Part shown: piece by piece, positions 45,278-59,003 of the stretch
Position numbering within the stretch: the stretch's first letter is position 1
Layout: each line of letters opens with the position of its first letter
Assembly (NCBI GenBank): GCA_964036665.1
Contig: OZ038527.1
Coordinates: forward strand, 19,738,221 to 19,802,220
Direction: 5' to 3'
Origin: Gordius sp. MW1
Taxonomy: Eukaryota > Nematomorpha > Gordioida > Gordea > Gordiidae
DNA length: 64,000 nucleotides
The notes under the pieces: model-generated
The model's database searches: none
Told to the model about the DNA's origin: nothing
What the model saw: the letters and a program-made list of their open reading frames with translations, nothing else
Program-made: the position numbers and the translations under genes

Positions 45278-46375
45278 TTTATATATAAAGTAAAGTAAAG
45301 TAAAGTGTATGTATGTATGTATGTATGTATGTATGTATGTATGTATGTATGTATGTATGTATGTATGTATGTATGTATGTATGTATGTATGTATGTATGT
45401 ATGTATGTATGTATGTATGTATGTATGTATGTATGTATGTATGTATGTATGTATGTATGTATGTATGTATGTATGTATGTATGTATGTATGTATGTATGT
45501 ATGTATGTATGTATGTATGTATGTATGTATGTATGTATGTATGTATGTATGTATGTATGTATGTATGTATGTATGTATGTATGTATGTATGTATGTATGT
45601 ATGTATGTATGTATGTATGTATGTATGTATGTATGTATGTATGTATGTATGTATGTATGTATGTATGTATGTATGTATGTATGTATGTATGTATGTATGT
45701 ATGTATGTATGTATGTATGTATGTATGTATGTATGTATGTATGTATGTATGTATGTATGTATGTATGTATGTATGTATGTATGTATGTATGTATGTATGT
45801 ATGTATGTATGTATGTATGTATGTATGTATGTATGTATGTATGTATGTATGTATGTATGTATGTATGTATGTATGTATGTATGTATGTATGTATGTATGT
45901 ATGTATGTATGTATGTATGTATGTATGTATGTATGTATGTATGTATGTATGTATGTATGTATGTATGTATGTATGTATGTATGTATGTATGTATGTATGT
46001 ATGTATGTATGTATGTATGTATGTATGTATGTATGTATGTATGTATGTATGTATGTATGTATGTATGTATGTATGTATGTATGTATGTATGTATGTATGT
46101 ATGTATGTATGTATGTATGTATGTATGTATGTATGTATGTATGTATGTATGTATGTATGTATGTATGTATGTATGTATGTATGTATGTATGTATGTATGT
46201 ATGTATGTATGTATGTATGTATGTATGTATGTATGTATGTATGTATGTATGTATGTATGTATGTATGTATGTATGTATGTATGTATGTATGTATGTATGT
46301 ATGTATGTATGTATGTATGTATGTATGTATGTATGTATGTATGTATGTATGTATGTATGTATGTATGTATGTATG

Positions 46376-46406
<31 letters not shown>

Positions 46407-46665
46407 GGGCTAAATTCTGAAACTACCGGCCCGATTCGCGCAAATATTTAGCCGTAGATGCTCAGGGCGGCCAGGGGTAAAATAGCTTTTTCAGATTTCT
46501 AAAATACTTTTTTGTTTTGAAAATATCGGACATTTGCCGGCCAGTTACATTTATAGCATCATATACAATAATCACGTCATACATACAAGGCTGAAGTTTT
46601 CTCGAATTTTATTATATTAAAGAAAATTGTATTTTTAGCAAAACAACGTTTGCGGGGTCAGCTAG
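45278..46665 (+). mobile_element. Helitron-like non-autonomous element with microsatellite core
   Basis: Starts after A with TTTATATATAAAGTAAAG, contains a 1.1-kb perfect TGTA array, then a unique part (GGGCTAAATTCTGAAACTAC, GGCGGCCAGGGGTAAAATAG) and ends GGGGTCAGCTAG followed by T. An A/T insertion site, a CTAG end and no target duplication fit Helitrons. The same structure occurs inverted at 56277-59003. No Rep/helicase is encoded. Confidence 0.7.
45306..46405 (+). repeat. Perfect (TGTA)275 microsatellite
   Basis: 1100 bp with no interruption that I can see. TGTA lacks in-phase stops on this strand, so all three forward frames stay open and give MYVC repeats of 365-371 codons; these are not proteins. 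Confidence 0.98.
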
Positions 46666-47548
46666 TTTATAATACAATAATGGTGAAGGCTATTGAATCA
46701 CTTATATTTTTTTATTATACAGCTATTATTTTAATTCGACATAAAATTCAAAACAAAACACCATGGCCTTTCTTTGATAACTAATTTTCTTAAAACAAAA
46801 AAAGAAATTAATAAGATGTTATATGGACAGGACCTAGTTGTATCTACTAGGTTAGATTTTTTTAATCTTTCAAAGTTAGAATGGAACCAAGAGTGCATTT
46901 ACACTTTTATTAATTCTAATAATAATGATGGAATTAATAATATATAACATTTCCCTAGATTAAAAAACTTTTTATTAAATTTAATGTACCCCTGCCATTC
47001 AGCGCCCCCTCGAGCGCCTATTTAGTCATGTAAAACTAATATTTAGTGAAAAGCGGACAAGCTTATTAGTCGAAAATACAAGATATAACGTTTTATTGAA
47101 ATCGAATCACCATATCAACTTATGATTTTTATTCTGCTATGTGAATAAATTACATTGAAAAAAAGGTTTTACCCGAGTAACTTTTAATGTAACGAGTTCC
47201 ATCGGGTAAGAAACTGAAACTGTATTCAATTACTTATGGAAAAATGTAACTAACTGTAATTAGTTACATTTTTTTGAAAGTAACTGTAATTTAACCACTT
47301 ACTGTGGAAACACCTCTAGATGAAACTATTATTTAGTAACAATTTAAATTTATTTAAGATTTGTAATATGAAAATTTTGAATTGTTTATTTGTAATTCCC
47401 CATTAATCGAATATTCTTAAATTTTTATGTGACAAAAAAACGTAACCTTATTTGGTCATATTTCTATTACGCATTATAAATCAACTTTCCTTGTTTTGAT
47501 TTACCTATTATTTATTTTAAATTAAAGCCTTATTTTGTATATATGAAT
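46666..47548. other. AT-rich spacer with one open stretch
   Basis: A frame at about 46815-46945 reads MLYGQDLVVSTRLDFFNLSK and stops; it could be a stray exon or transposon piece, with no neighbours to support it. Nothing else recognised. Confidence 0.4.
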
Positions 47549-48259
47549 TAGAGGTGTGCACGGATCAAATTTTTTTGATCCGATCCGAGGGGTTTTTGAA
47601 AAATTTTATATCCATCCGATCCGATCCGAGTTTTTTTAAATCTAAATCCGATCCGATCCGAGTTTTTTAAAATCTAAATCCGATCCGATCCGAAATTTTT
47701 AAATTAAAATTTTACGAACAGAACTTTTTATTGATGATTAAATTCAAAATACATAAAAGTAAGGTATAGCAATTTTATTAGACCCGAAATAAATATAAAA
47801 TTTTATTTGACTAATTCCATATTATCATATAAAAATAATAAAGAATCTAAATTTTCTGGTTTAATTCGCGTTCTTCTTTCTTCTAATGTTCTTCCAGCCA
47901 CCAAGAAATTTCTTTCCGAAGTGATAGAGGTATCAGGTATAGCTAAAACTTTATTTGCCAGCTTATAAAGCCTTGGCAGGACTGTTTGATATGAAACCCA
48001 CCATTTCAGCAAGTCTTTATTTGAATCATATTTGCAACCTTCATTTCAAAGATAATTATGAAAAGGTATACTAAAAATTATTAATTTAATTAATTAGAAC
48101 TTATTACTGTTTATTTTAAATTTGAAAATCCGATCCGATCCAACTAAAATAAAATGTTGATCCGATCCGATCCGACTTCCAAAATTAAAATGTTAATCCG
48201 ATCCGATCCGAGTTCAAACGGATCGGATGTCGGATCGGATTGATCCGTGCACACCTCTA
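47549..48259 (-). mobile_element. Short hAT element with GATCCGATCCGA subterminal arrays
   Basis: 711 bp. Ends TAGAGGTGTGCACGGATCAA and its complement; exact 8-bp duplication ATATGAAT (47541-47548 and 48260-48267). GATCCGATCCGA motifs are arrayed at both ends (47575-47695 and 48128-48240). The middle retains the transposase C-terminus on the minus strand, so it is an internally deleted derivative of an autonomous element. Confidence 0.95.
47803..48012 (-). pseudogene. hAT transposase C-terminal dimerisation domain remnant
   Basis: About 69 codons: ANKVLAIPDTSITSERNFLV, then AGRTLEERRTRIKPENLDSL and LFLYDN. The P-x-T/S-S-x-x-S/T-E-R-x-F/N motif and the following N-L-x-x-L-L-F-L-x-x-N are the hAT dimerisation signature. 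The catalytic region is absent. Confidence 0.9.
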
Positions 48260-49984
48260 ATATGAATATAGACTTGATAATTCGATTCTAAAACGTCATT
48301 GTTAAAAAACTTGGCAAAATTTAGTAATATATTATAATATGCCGTTTAATTCTCAGAATTATTTAAATTTGCAAATATCGAGCTTACCTAAGGCAAAATA
48401 CAATATTAAATTTATTAACGATTTCAAGAGAAAAATTTTTTAAACAAGATTCATTATTTTAACATCTTATCATGAATACACTGGAGTTTTTAATAAGGTT
48501 GAAATCATGTATAAGATGCTGACAAAACTATAGAAGGATGCTTCGAATAAATCATTTATTGCTAAGTTGGAGTTAATAACCCTTAGATTTAGTAAAGTGA
48601 CATCTTATCACCTCAAACGGATGTAGAGGAAAAACTAAAACTATTATACATAATTGTTTTACTAGAATTTTTTAAATTTAATTTAAAAAGTCGTAAAAAT
48701 ACACAAGGGATAGATCAAAATATGGTGGTTGTATATGTAATATGAAAATGTTTAGATTTGGCACCTTCATTTTTTTATATAAGGTTCTACCTAAATTGCG
48801 ATTTGACCAAAAAATTGTCATTCTTCATTACTTAATTCGTATTTAAAAAAAGACATTATAAGTATCAAGTGTTTAAATTGTATACCAAACATGGACTAAC
48901 AACGCAAAAGACTGGCGAACAGCTCATAATTATTAAGTGAGGGTGCCGGCCGCCATGTTTATGGCATAAATTAGCAAATTAAACACTATTTATTTTATTG
49001 AATAATTTAATGTTAAACTTACATATGGGATGAGATTCCTTTAATGTTTTCATTAATCCTTCTTTCATAACTTTGCGCCGTTATTAAACCTCACTCAAAT
49101 AATCTAAGATATTTAATAAATTTGATTATACATAAGCTATCGCCAGTCATTTGTAATATAACTTTAAGATTATAAATGATATTATTCATTATTATAATGG
49201 CAAAATTGTTATAAAAAGAAAAAAAAATATTTATTCGGAGGAGAGCATGGCTGGTCTCCTTGAGCTTAGATATTTAGGAAGTTGCCACATATTAGCTTTA
49301 TTTTCTCGTAAAATTGACTGAGGCAATTCAACAATTGGTCCTTCATTGTATTAATTAGTTAAAAATTATAATTAAATTTAAAAAATTGATTATTAAAAAA
49401 GGTAATTATCTCCAAGTAGTGTGTCTAAATTTATAAGTAATAATACATGAGTGAGAGTTTAAATGTTTTTCACGATTAAATTAAATATTTTATGCCTATA
49501 TTTGTGGGCTATACTAGTTTCAATTAGTCGTCAGACCAAAATGATAACACCAATGTGGATAAGGTAAGTACATTATAACGAGCATGGAATTTAATTTATA
49601 TTAACCCAAATTGATTATAATGTTTTTTTTAACAATGGCACCTTTTCGAAATAAGTTTTGATGTTCATCAACCATATTTATAAGTCATAAAACAAATTAG
49701 CTTTGCTCTAAACATATTACATGTTTAATAAAGTATATACTAAAAATTTGTTAAATTAAAGAGTTAGTTGATCGGGCTACGAGCCCTGTCCTGATACATG
49801 TGATGTGCCAACCTTTAAGCATACTAGCAAGATATTTTATGATAGCCAAGGCACTTGTGCAGGCGCTTAGCTAAGATTTTCTCAAGGGAGAAAAATTCAA
49901 AAACTTTTCGGCACTTTTATTTATAATGTAACAAAAATAAACTTCGCGTACAATATCTGCGAAACTTCAAGGTGCTATATAACC
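48260..49984. other. AT-rich spacer
   Basis: No exon, terminal repeat or RNA gene that I can support. The GGCTACGAGCCCTGTCCTGA patch near 49786 may be an end of the adjacent hAT fragment. Confidence 0.4.
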
Positions 49985-50375
49985 AGCTTTGGAAAAATCT
50001 CTTCTTCATTAATCAGAGCATTTACTATCGCTTTTATACCTTAAAAAAGGACATTGACCTTATGCAAGTTATTCAACTGGCAGAAAATATTATCATTTAG
50101 GTAAAATTAAATAATGGCGGAAACCCAAAGCAAAATTATATGAGTTTTATCTGAAAAAATTCTCAAGTTGCTAATTAGCAAAATTATACAGTCACTCAAT
50201 CTGTTTACTTGATATTTTTTAGTACAGCTAAATGAACGGTGTTTAGAAAAAAAACAACAAGTTTTAGCTAATTTCCAAATACTCTTTACACAAAATTCAA
50301 TTTTACCTGAAACAGAAAGGAATTCCCTAGCCCAATTTTATTCAAATGAATCAATTCAAACTGAAGGTACATCGC
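49985..50375 (+). mobile_element. hAT transposase fragment, inverted relative to its neighbour
   Basis: AAAAAAGGACATTGACCTTATGCAAGTTATTCAACTGGCAGAA (50043-50085) and AGCTAAATGAACGGTGTTTAG with TTTTAGCTAATTTCCAAATA (50224-50284) match the coding strand of the minus element at 51120-51060 and 50895-50840. Thus a second, plus-strand copy of the same family lies head to head with the next element, making a foldback. Confidence 0.75.
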
Positions 50376-50445
50376 GTTGTCCATGTTATGGGTCTATAAA
50401 ATGATGGTTATTTTTCTTTTACCCTGCGATAGTTTATCAAGAATC

Positions 50446-52571
50446 TCATCTGAAGTGGGAGCTAATTCCCGATGACAAAGCTAATCCATTTAATCGATTT
50501 GTGGCCATAGTATTTCTTAAATTCGTTTTCAACCTTCTGAGCGTCTGAAAATTTCGCTCTTTAGTGCATGTAGTTATAGGGAGACAAGCCAGTATGTATA
50601 AAAGTGTGGTAACATTTGGTAATGAATTTAATATAGTCTTAAATGTAGAGAGTGCTGCGTTCAGGGCATTTTTGGGACGAGATGCCTCTGGCGTTTGTGA
50701 CAACGCGATGTACCACAAATCAAATTCTGCTTTTAAATTTCGTATGTTCCAATTAAAACACTCAGATAAAATTCTGCTAAAGAATTTATTTTATTTTGTG
50801 TTTCAGGTAAAATGATTAGATTTTGTGGAAAGAGGATTTGGAAATTAGCTAAAACTTGTTTTTATCTAAAAACCGTTCATTTAGCTGAACTATAAAAGAA
50901 TCAAGCAACGGTATATATATTGTTATTTTATAATATTCCACGATAGATTGAGTTGGAATATTACTGCGGTAAGTTTGCTTATTAGCAACTCGAGGTTTTT
51001 TCAGATCAAACTCATATAATTTTGCTTTCGCTTTAGCTATTAGAAAAATTTGACAATTTGATCTGAATGACAACATTCTGCTAGTTGAATAATCTGCTGA
51101 AGGTCAAGGTCCTTTTTCTGCAATTGTTTGCAGAGTATTGATGTATAATTGAGTAATTTATTAAGACATAAAAGCGAAATTAAATATTCTGATTGTCGAA
51201 GAGAACTTAATAAGGTTGCAGCTTCTGTTGCAACCTCGTGATCATACCACATAGAGATTTTTTCCAAAGCTGAATATATGGCGTCTTGAAGTTGTATATG
51301 AGTAGAAATTGCTTCGTGCCTAGAAGCCCATCGTGTCAAACACACTTGATTAAGCTTTTTGACATTCGATTTATTTTCCACGTTCGATAGCATTTCCAAC
51401 AATACTTCTTGCCTTTTGGGGTATTTAAAAAGGTCATAGACCTTTGATATGCCTATATTATTTAGAAATAAAATTAATATTCAATCGAAATACAATATAC
51501 CCATGCAATTTTTAATAGAAGTTAAAGTTGAGGCGTTATTAAGTGCCAAATTTAATGCATGAGATGCACAATGAACATATAGTGCTGTTAGATAAGATTT
51601 AATAATATTGGCCTGAACGCCATTAAATTTCCCACTCATTTTTCTGGCACCATCATAGCCTTGACCTCTTAACAAATTTATGTTAATCTTCATATCCTTG
51701 AGGCTTTTAATAATGATGGCAGATAATCCTTTTCCAGTTGCAAAAAATCCTCTTATATCGTGATTGAATCAATGTCCAGATAGCGAACACACAGCGACAT
51801 TTGTTGTATTCCCGCTATGTCGGTGGATTCGTCAGAGAGTATGGAAAAAAGGGAGATTTATTAATGCAAATTACCAATTTTTCTAAGATAATTTTATTAC
51901 AAACGTTGATGACTTCATTTTAAAAATGAGGACTTAAATACTGGGCTTTTTTGGGGACTTTTGAGGGAATCAAAAAGATTTTGATCCCTAATAGCCCTGT
52001 ACCTTAATAGAGCCCGGCGATTCCCATCATTTATATCTAGGCTTATAAGCCCTGAATCTTTATGGCCTCGCAATGATAGGCCTTGAATGCCCAAAGTCAA
52101 TACAGTGTCACTTATCGGGGCAATCTTCTGACGATTTTGTCTGGCCTGCAACACTCTATGTGTGTCTATTTGGTCAGTTATTTTTGATTTTTTCCCTTGT
52201 TTTATTAATTTCAATGATTGAGTTTGCAATGCATTAATATGGTATATATTGATTTGGTGGGCGTTAAAATTTTTAGGGCCATCGTTCCACCTTATAAATG
52301 GTTGCGAGACAAAAGCCTCCAACTTGATCCCCTTTACCACCATACTTGGTCCAAAAAACACACAAAATTTACAATAAGCACCACTTTCTCGGAGAGAATA
52401 GGGGAGCCAGCTCCATTTATAAAACCAAGAGAAATTAAATTTCAGCTTTTTAGCTGTTTCGTCACGACTCACGAGTAAAATTGAATAAAAGTGGTGGTTG
52501 ATAAATTTTATCAAATTCTGCCAACTTATCTTCATAATGTTGTATGGTGTTAACATACAAAGATATCTCAT
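50446..52571 (-). pseudogene. ZMYM1-like hAT transposase, full-length but broken
   Basis: From the N-terminus: 52571-51915 with the TTF-type finger (FSWFYKWSWLPYSLRESGAY, then CKFCVFFG); about 51865-51785 with SILSDESTDIAGIQQMSLCV, holding the first catalytic Asp; 51693-51481 (GQGYDGARKMSGKFNGVQAN and CASHALNLAL); 51402-51040 (CLTRWASRHEAI); 50849-51076 (FDLKKPRVANKQTYRSNIPT); and 50718-50446, the dimerisation domain (LPITTCTKERNFQTLRRLKT, then [10 protein letters not shown]). Frames are interrupted between blocks, so it is inactive. The order and motifs are those of hAT transposases annotated as zinc finger MYM-type protein 1-like. Element ends were not found. Confidence 0.88.
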
Positions 52572-52730
52572 ACGGGCACGGCTGATCTAACATTAAATTA
52601 TTTTAATTTACATTTTACAAATTTTAATTAACTCTTAATAAACTAAAAAGACAAAATTTGACATATACCATTTGACTTTAGAATAGGTGAGACATTTTCA
52701 TCAATTGTATTGTTTAAAACAATGTGAGTG

Positions 52731-55700
52731 TGTGGCGTTTTATGGCGACATTAAGTAACCAATTGGCAGAACACATCGAATTAATTTATATAAAAACCAT
52801 CCATCCATCTCAATTACATCCGCAATCGAAACATTCAACTACCAATACATTTAACACATTCGGCGTTACTTTAATATCCTTTTGTGGGTGTTGTTGTTTT
52901 GGTAATAGTAGTCGTAGAGTAGATAAACAACAACACAAACAACAGCACGCACTTAATTCCTAGTGTTAAAGAGAAGGGAGGGCGACGTCAAGTCTGGTGT
53001 AATTTGTCAATGTAAAAGATAGGGATAGTTAATTTTGTACATAACTTAAAAAGTAAGGGTGCTAGGATGAAAAAAAAATTGTAAATACATTCCTCTCCCC
53101 TATATCTACGAATTAAATCTATTAAATAAAATTTTTACCGCCTAATTTGCAAATTAGTCACGTTTGAAAAACGCTAAAATCGCGTTTTTGGCAACTTTGA
53201 CAGCGAATATTTAAAAAACTTGACGTATAGGGAAAAAACTAAAAAAATATTTGTGTTCACCGTTAAAAACTCTACCAGAATCTGTCAATAGTTTGCCGGT
53301 TGATTTTTCTTGTTGAACCGTGTAATTGAAGAAAGATAGGGGGATATGTTGAGATCATAAGGCATTTAAATTAAGATTAATTTACAGCTTTACAGGATGC
53401 GATTCTATGTCCTCCCCAAAGGGAGTAGTTATCGGTATATTTTACTACATATTTTATTCCGTTAAAACTAAGAAGAGAAAAATTATAATTATATTGAATG
53501 AATAAAATCACATAACTCTCGATACAATACGTTGTGTATAAAAATCAATGATGCGTGTTCATGTTGATCAATAGGGGAAGAAATAACAAATACGTATAAG
53601 CGCGGGGGGGGGGGAAATAACACACGTACTGAAATTAAATAAAAGAAAGAGACGTGTATAAAGTTCTAGGAGTTCATTGCTGTAGAGTGCAACTTTCTTT
53701 TAACTAGAGATCGCGGCGGCGTCTATTTAATATTTCAAACATCTGGTGGAGGAAAATCCTTAGCTTTTGTATAAGAGGACATGGGGGGTGGGAGAATTTA
53801 AATATAAGAGTATCTTCAGATACGACTATACGAGTATCTCCAGATACGACTTAGCCGCCTATTCTATCTATTCGACAGGTCCACCTAACGGAAATCGTCA
53901 ATACAGGAGCTAAATTAGCGTCATCCCACTTCCTCCCAAACATCCATTGATCCCGTCTGGAACTCTACAAACGGCTAATCAAACCAACATCCACACATAC
54001 GGACAAGTCGTTTCTCTTATTATTATTAGCTATTTATTTTTCTCACCTTTTCCTATCTCCATCTGTATCTATTCTATTCTTATAAAAACATCCATCCCTA
54101 CAATCGCTATTGTTAATTTCTCACTATAACCAGTTTTTTTTTTATATCTATATCATCGTTGTTATAATCACTTTACTTCATTTTTATTTTTTGAGACTAC
54201 ATCTTCTCCCTTTTTTCCCCTGAAGATGGACCATAAGTGTCCGAAATATTGCGTTCCATTTCCCTTTACCTACGCTATCAATCCAAATCCACCGTTTTTA
54301 TACAATGACATTTATAAGTCGTATTGAGTTTAGACCTTGGTTTACGACGGGAATTTAAATGGGTATTTTTAGTCGCTAACGTACACACCCCTATAATTGG
54401 AGCTGACTTATTACACCACTATAAGTTAGTTGTGTACATCAACAATAAACGACTTATAGACAGCACCACCCAATTATCATCGAAATCCTCACCACACCAG
54501 ACATTCGGTATCCGTGTAGCACTCAACAATCACAGCACAAAATTCGATGCAATTCTGCACGAATTTCCGTCACTCATATCCCCTCTAAACTTCAACCGTC
54601 AGATTCCACCATGATGTACTCCACCACATATTAACGAAAGGACCAGCTCAGTACGCACGTCTAAGAAGACTAACGGCGGAAAAGTTGAACGTCGCGAAAA
54701 AAGAATTCGAGTATATGTTAGAAACAGGAATCATTCAGAAATCAGAAAGCAACTGGGCGGCCCCATTGCATTTGGCCGCCAAAAGACAGGTGATTGGAGA
54801 CCTTGTGGAGACTACAGAGGTCTAAATAAAGTCACAATACCGGACAGATATCCCATACCACACATACACGCCTTTACTGCTAATCTTCACAACAAATGCA
54901 TATTCTCCGATCGGATAGCGAAGTCCTGTGTGACCTCTCAACCATAAAGCCTCGACCGGTCATACCGGAAGCACTTAGAAAAACAGTCTTCGACCATTTT
55001 CACGCTATCTGAAACTAATTACAAATCGTGTAGTCTGGCCATCAATAAACAAAGACGTCGTTAGATGGGCAAGAACTTGTGAATGGTGACAACGAAGCAA
55101 GGTATTTCGACAAACAGTTACGATACCCGGAACCTTTGCTTAACCCGACGCCCGTTTCGCACACGTACACATCGACTTAGTAGGACCACTACCACCGTCA
55201 AACGGATATACGCATTTATTAACGGCAGTGGACCGCTTCACCAGATGACCAATGGCTACTCCTTTATATGATACATCCACGAAGGTGATCGCGAAAAAGT
55301 TGATAGAGCACTGGATTTAAAACTTTGGCGTGCCGCATACGATTACCACCGACAGAAGATCACAATTTTAATCATCTCTCTTCCGCGAACTTTCCAATCT
55401 CTTAGGTTGCACACATATTAAAACAACCGCCTACCACCCACAGCAAATGGACTCATCGAACTTCCACAGACAACTTAAAGATTCGTTAAAAGCCGCCGGC
55501 GAGACGAAGTGAAACGAAATTTTACCATTGATATTATTAGGTTTACGTTCAACTATTAAAGAAGACACAGGAGCATCAACAGCAGAATTGGTGTACGGTA
55601 CTAGTTTACGACTACCAGAAGACTTTTTCCTGAAAACCCCATTGCAACATCAATTCGTTGACAAGATGAGGAGGACCAAAGCAAAAATTCGTTACCCCAT

Positions 55701-56250
55701 ACCAAAACACCATGCCACAACAAAAGAACAAGTTAGCAGCGATCTGTTTGAAGCAACCCAAGTTTTTGTCAGAAACGACGCTGTGCGTAAGCCACTCAGC
55801 TCACCGCACGAAGGACCGTTTAAAGTGTTAAAACGCAAACCAAAATACTTCGTCATAGAATGATAAAAGAGATTTAGTCTCATTAGACAGATTAAAACCT
55901 TGCCATCTAAATAGAGATGAACCATCCCTCAGATCACCGACGAAACTCAAGCTGAAGCAACGACCAAAGAGGCGGAAGAGCCAACCAAAGTAACTAGAAA
56001 AGGCAGAAAATTGGCCGAAAAATCTTCGTGAATACAACACATAAGTTTTAGCCAATTTTTATCGATACCTTAAATATATCTGTAAGGGGAGTTTTGTGGC
56101 GTTTTAGACATTGGCGATATCAAGTAACCAATTGGCAGAACACATCGAATTGATTTATCCATCCATCTCAATTACATCCGCAATCGAAATATTCAACTAC
56201 CAATACATTTAACACATCCGGCGTTACTTTTATATCCTTTTTCACATTCA
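52731..56250 (+). mobile_element. Older Ty3/gypsy element, LTR-flanked, internally deleted
   Basis: LTR-like copies at 52731-52890 and 56095-56240 share TGTGGCGTTTT, ACCAATTGGCAGAACACATCG and CCGCAATCGAAA; the right one follows a purine tract (AAGGGGAGTTT). Between them: protease end (54324-54614, IGADLLHHYKLVV), RT N-terminus (about 54640-54930), then a direct jump near 54925 into the integrase region, so the RT palm and RNase H are deleted. Integrase (55080-55540) and the C-terminus 55528-55863 ([12 protein letters not shown]) follow with shifts and stops. The gag part is replaced by other repeats (53000-54300). Confidence 0.82.
53000..54300. repeat. Patchwork of dispersed repeats replacing gag in the older gypsy
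   Basis: 53150-53335 matches 7625-7740 inverted. 53350-53610 (ATCATAAGGCATTTAAATTA, then GATGCGTGTTCATGTTGATCA, then GTATAAGCGCG and a G run) matches 19160-19500. 53810-53860 has a tandem GAGTATCTNCAGATACGACT. 54210-54260 (CCTGAAGATGGACC, then GTCCGAAATATTGCG) resembles a linker often seen in invertebrate retroelements. No gene recognised. Confidence 0.6.
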
Positions 56251-56276
56251 ATCTCGCTATTCATTTGTATTATATA

Positions 56277-56974
56277 CTAGTTAAGCCCGGCAAACGTTGT
56301 TTTGTCATATATTTTTAATATATATATTAAAAGACAAACCTAATGCAAATTGTGTTTTAGTCATCAAATCCGACTAAAATTAAATGTTTTTGAAAAAATT
56401 GCTGATTAATGCTGTTACTTATTATACAATAATACCATCATTTTATTTTTCTAGTTAGCTGATTTATTTGAAATACAATTTTCTTTAATGTAATAAAATA
56501 ATTAATTGAAGGATGGATAATTATTAAAAATATGCTTCTATGATCGACCACGTGATAATAATGGCAAAAATTGCATAATTTAAATTTTATTTATTTAAAA
56601 CCCCAATAATTTTTACCGTATACTGTAACATTTTTATTATACTTTTAAATATCTAATTCGAGAAAACTTCAGCCTTTTATGTATGACGTCATTATTGTAT
56701 ATGATGCTATAAATGAAACTGCTGGCCGGGAAATATCCGATATTTTTAAAACGAAAAGGTATTTTAGGAATCTGAAAAAGCTATTTTACCCCTGGCCGCC
56801 CTGGGCATCTACGGCTAAATTTTCGCGCGAATCAGGCCGGTAGTTTTAGAATTTAGCCCTTTTAAACTAAAAAGAATTTTAGGATTCTGCAAAAGTTATT
56901 TTACCCCTGGCCGCCCTGAGAACCTACGGGTAAAGTTTCGCGCGAATCGGGCCGGTAGTTTCAGAATTTAGCCC

Positions 56975-57005
<31 letters not shown>

Positions 57006-59003
57006 CATACATACATACATACATACATACATACATACATACATACATACATACATACATACATACATACATACATACATACATACATACATACATACAT
57101 ACATACATACATACATACATACATACATACATACATACATACATACATACATACATACATACATACATACATACATACATACATACATACATACATACAT
57201 ACATACATACATACATACATACATACATACATACATACATACATACATACATACATACATACATACATACATACATACATACATACATACATACATACAT
57301 ACATACATACATACATACATACATACATACATACATACATACATACATACATACATACATACATACATACATACATACATACATACATACATACATACAT
57401 ACATACATACATACATACATACATACATACATACATACATACATACATACATACATACATACATACATACATACATACATACATACATACATACATACAT
57501 ACATACATACATACATACATACATACATACATACATACATACATACATACATACATACATACATACATACATACATACATACATACATACATACATACAT
57601 ACATACATACATACATACATACATACATACATACATACATACATACATACATACATACATACATACATACATACATACATACATACATACATACATACAT
57701 ACATACATACATACATACATACATACATACATACATACATACATACATACATACATACATACATACATACATACATACATACATACATACATACATACAT
57801 ACATACATACATACATACATACATACATACATACATACATACATACATACATACATACATACATACATACATACATACATACATACATACATACATACAT
57901 ACATACATACATACATACATACATACATACATACATACATACATACATACATACATACATACATACATACATACATACATACATACATACATACATACAT
58001 ACATACATACATACATACATACATACATACATACATACATACATACATACATACATACATACATACATACATACATACATACATACATACATACATACAT
58101 ACATACATACATACATACATACATACATACATACATACATACATACATACATACATACATACATACATACATACATACATACATACATACATACATACAT
58201 ACATACATACATACATACATACATACATACATACATACATACATACATACATACATACATACATACATACATACATACATACATACATACATACATACAT
58301 ACATACATACATACATACATACATACATACATACATACATACATACATACATACATACATACATACATACATACATACATACATACATACATACATACAT
58401 ACATACATACATACATACATACATACATACATACATACATACATACATACATACATACATACATACATACATACATACATACATACATACATACATACAT
58501 ACATACATACATACATACATACATACATACATACATACATACATACATACATACATACATACATACATACATACATACATACATACATACATACATACAT
58601 ACATACATACATACATACATACATACATACATACATACATACATACATACATACATACATACATACATACATACATACATACATACATACATACATACAT
58701 ACATACATACATACATACATACATACATACATACATACATACATACATACATACATACATACATACATACATACATACATACATACATACATACATACAT
58801 ACATACATACATACATACATACATACATACATACATACATACATACATACATACATACATACATACATACATACATACATACATACATACATACATACAT
58901 ACATACATACATACATACATACATACATACATACATACATACATACATACATACATACATACATACATACATACATACATACACTTTACTTTGTATATAT
59001 AGA
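56277..59003 (-). mobile_element. Helitron-like element with giant microsatellite core
   Basis: On the minus strand it begins A|TCTATATATACAAAGTAAAG at 59003, passes through 2 kb of TGTA repeats, then a 112-bp unit present twice (CTAAATTCT..., CCGATTCGCGCGAAA, CAGGGGTAAAATA), and ends CCGGGCTTAACTAG|T at 56277. The A|TC and CTAG|T borders are exact Helitron hallmarks. Non-autonomous; inserted at or beside the right LTR of the older gypsy. Confidence 0.78.
56976..58983 (-). repeat. Perfect (TGTA)502 microsatellite
   Basis: 2008 bp of uninterrupted TACA on the + strand. The minus-strand frames of 669-688 codons (MYVC repeats) are artefacts. Confidence 0.98.

Noticed and set aside
45305-46420. 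Three overlapping 365-371 codon frames of MYVC repeats (and 669-688 codon ones at 56961-59034)
   Set aside because: They are translations of a perfect tetranucleotide repeat in all frames of one strand; no real protein.
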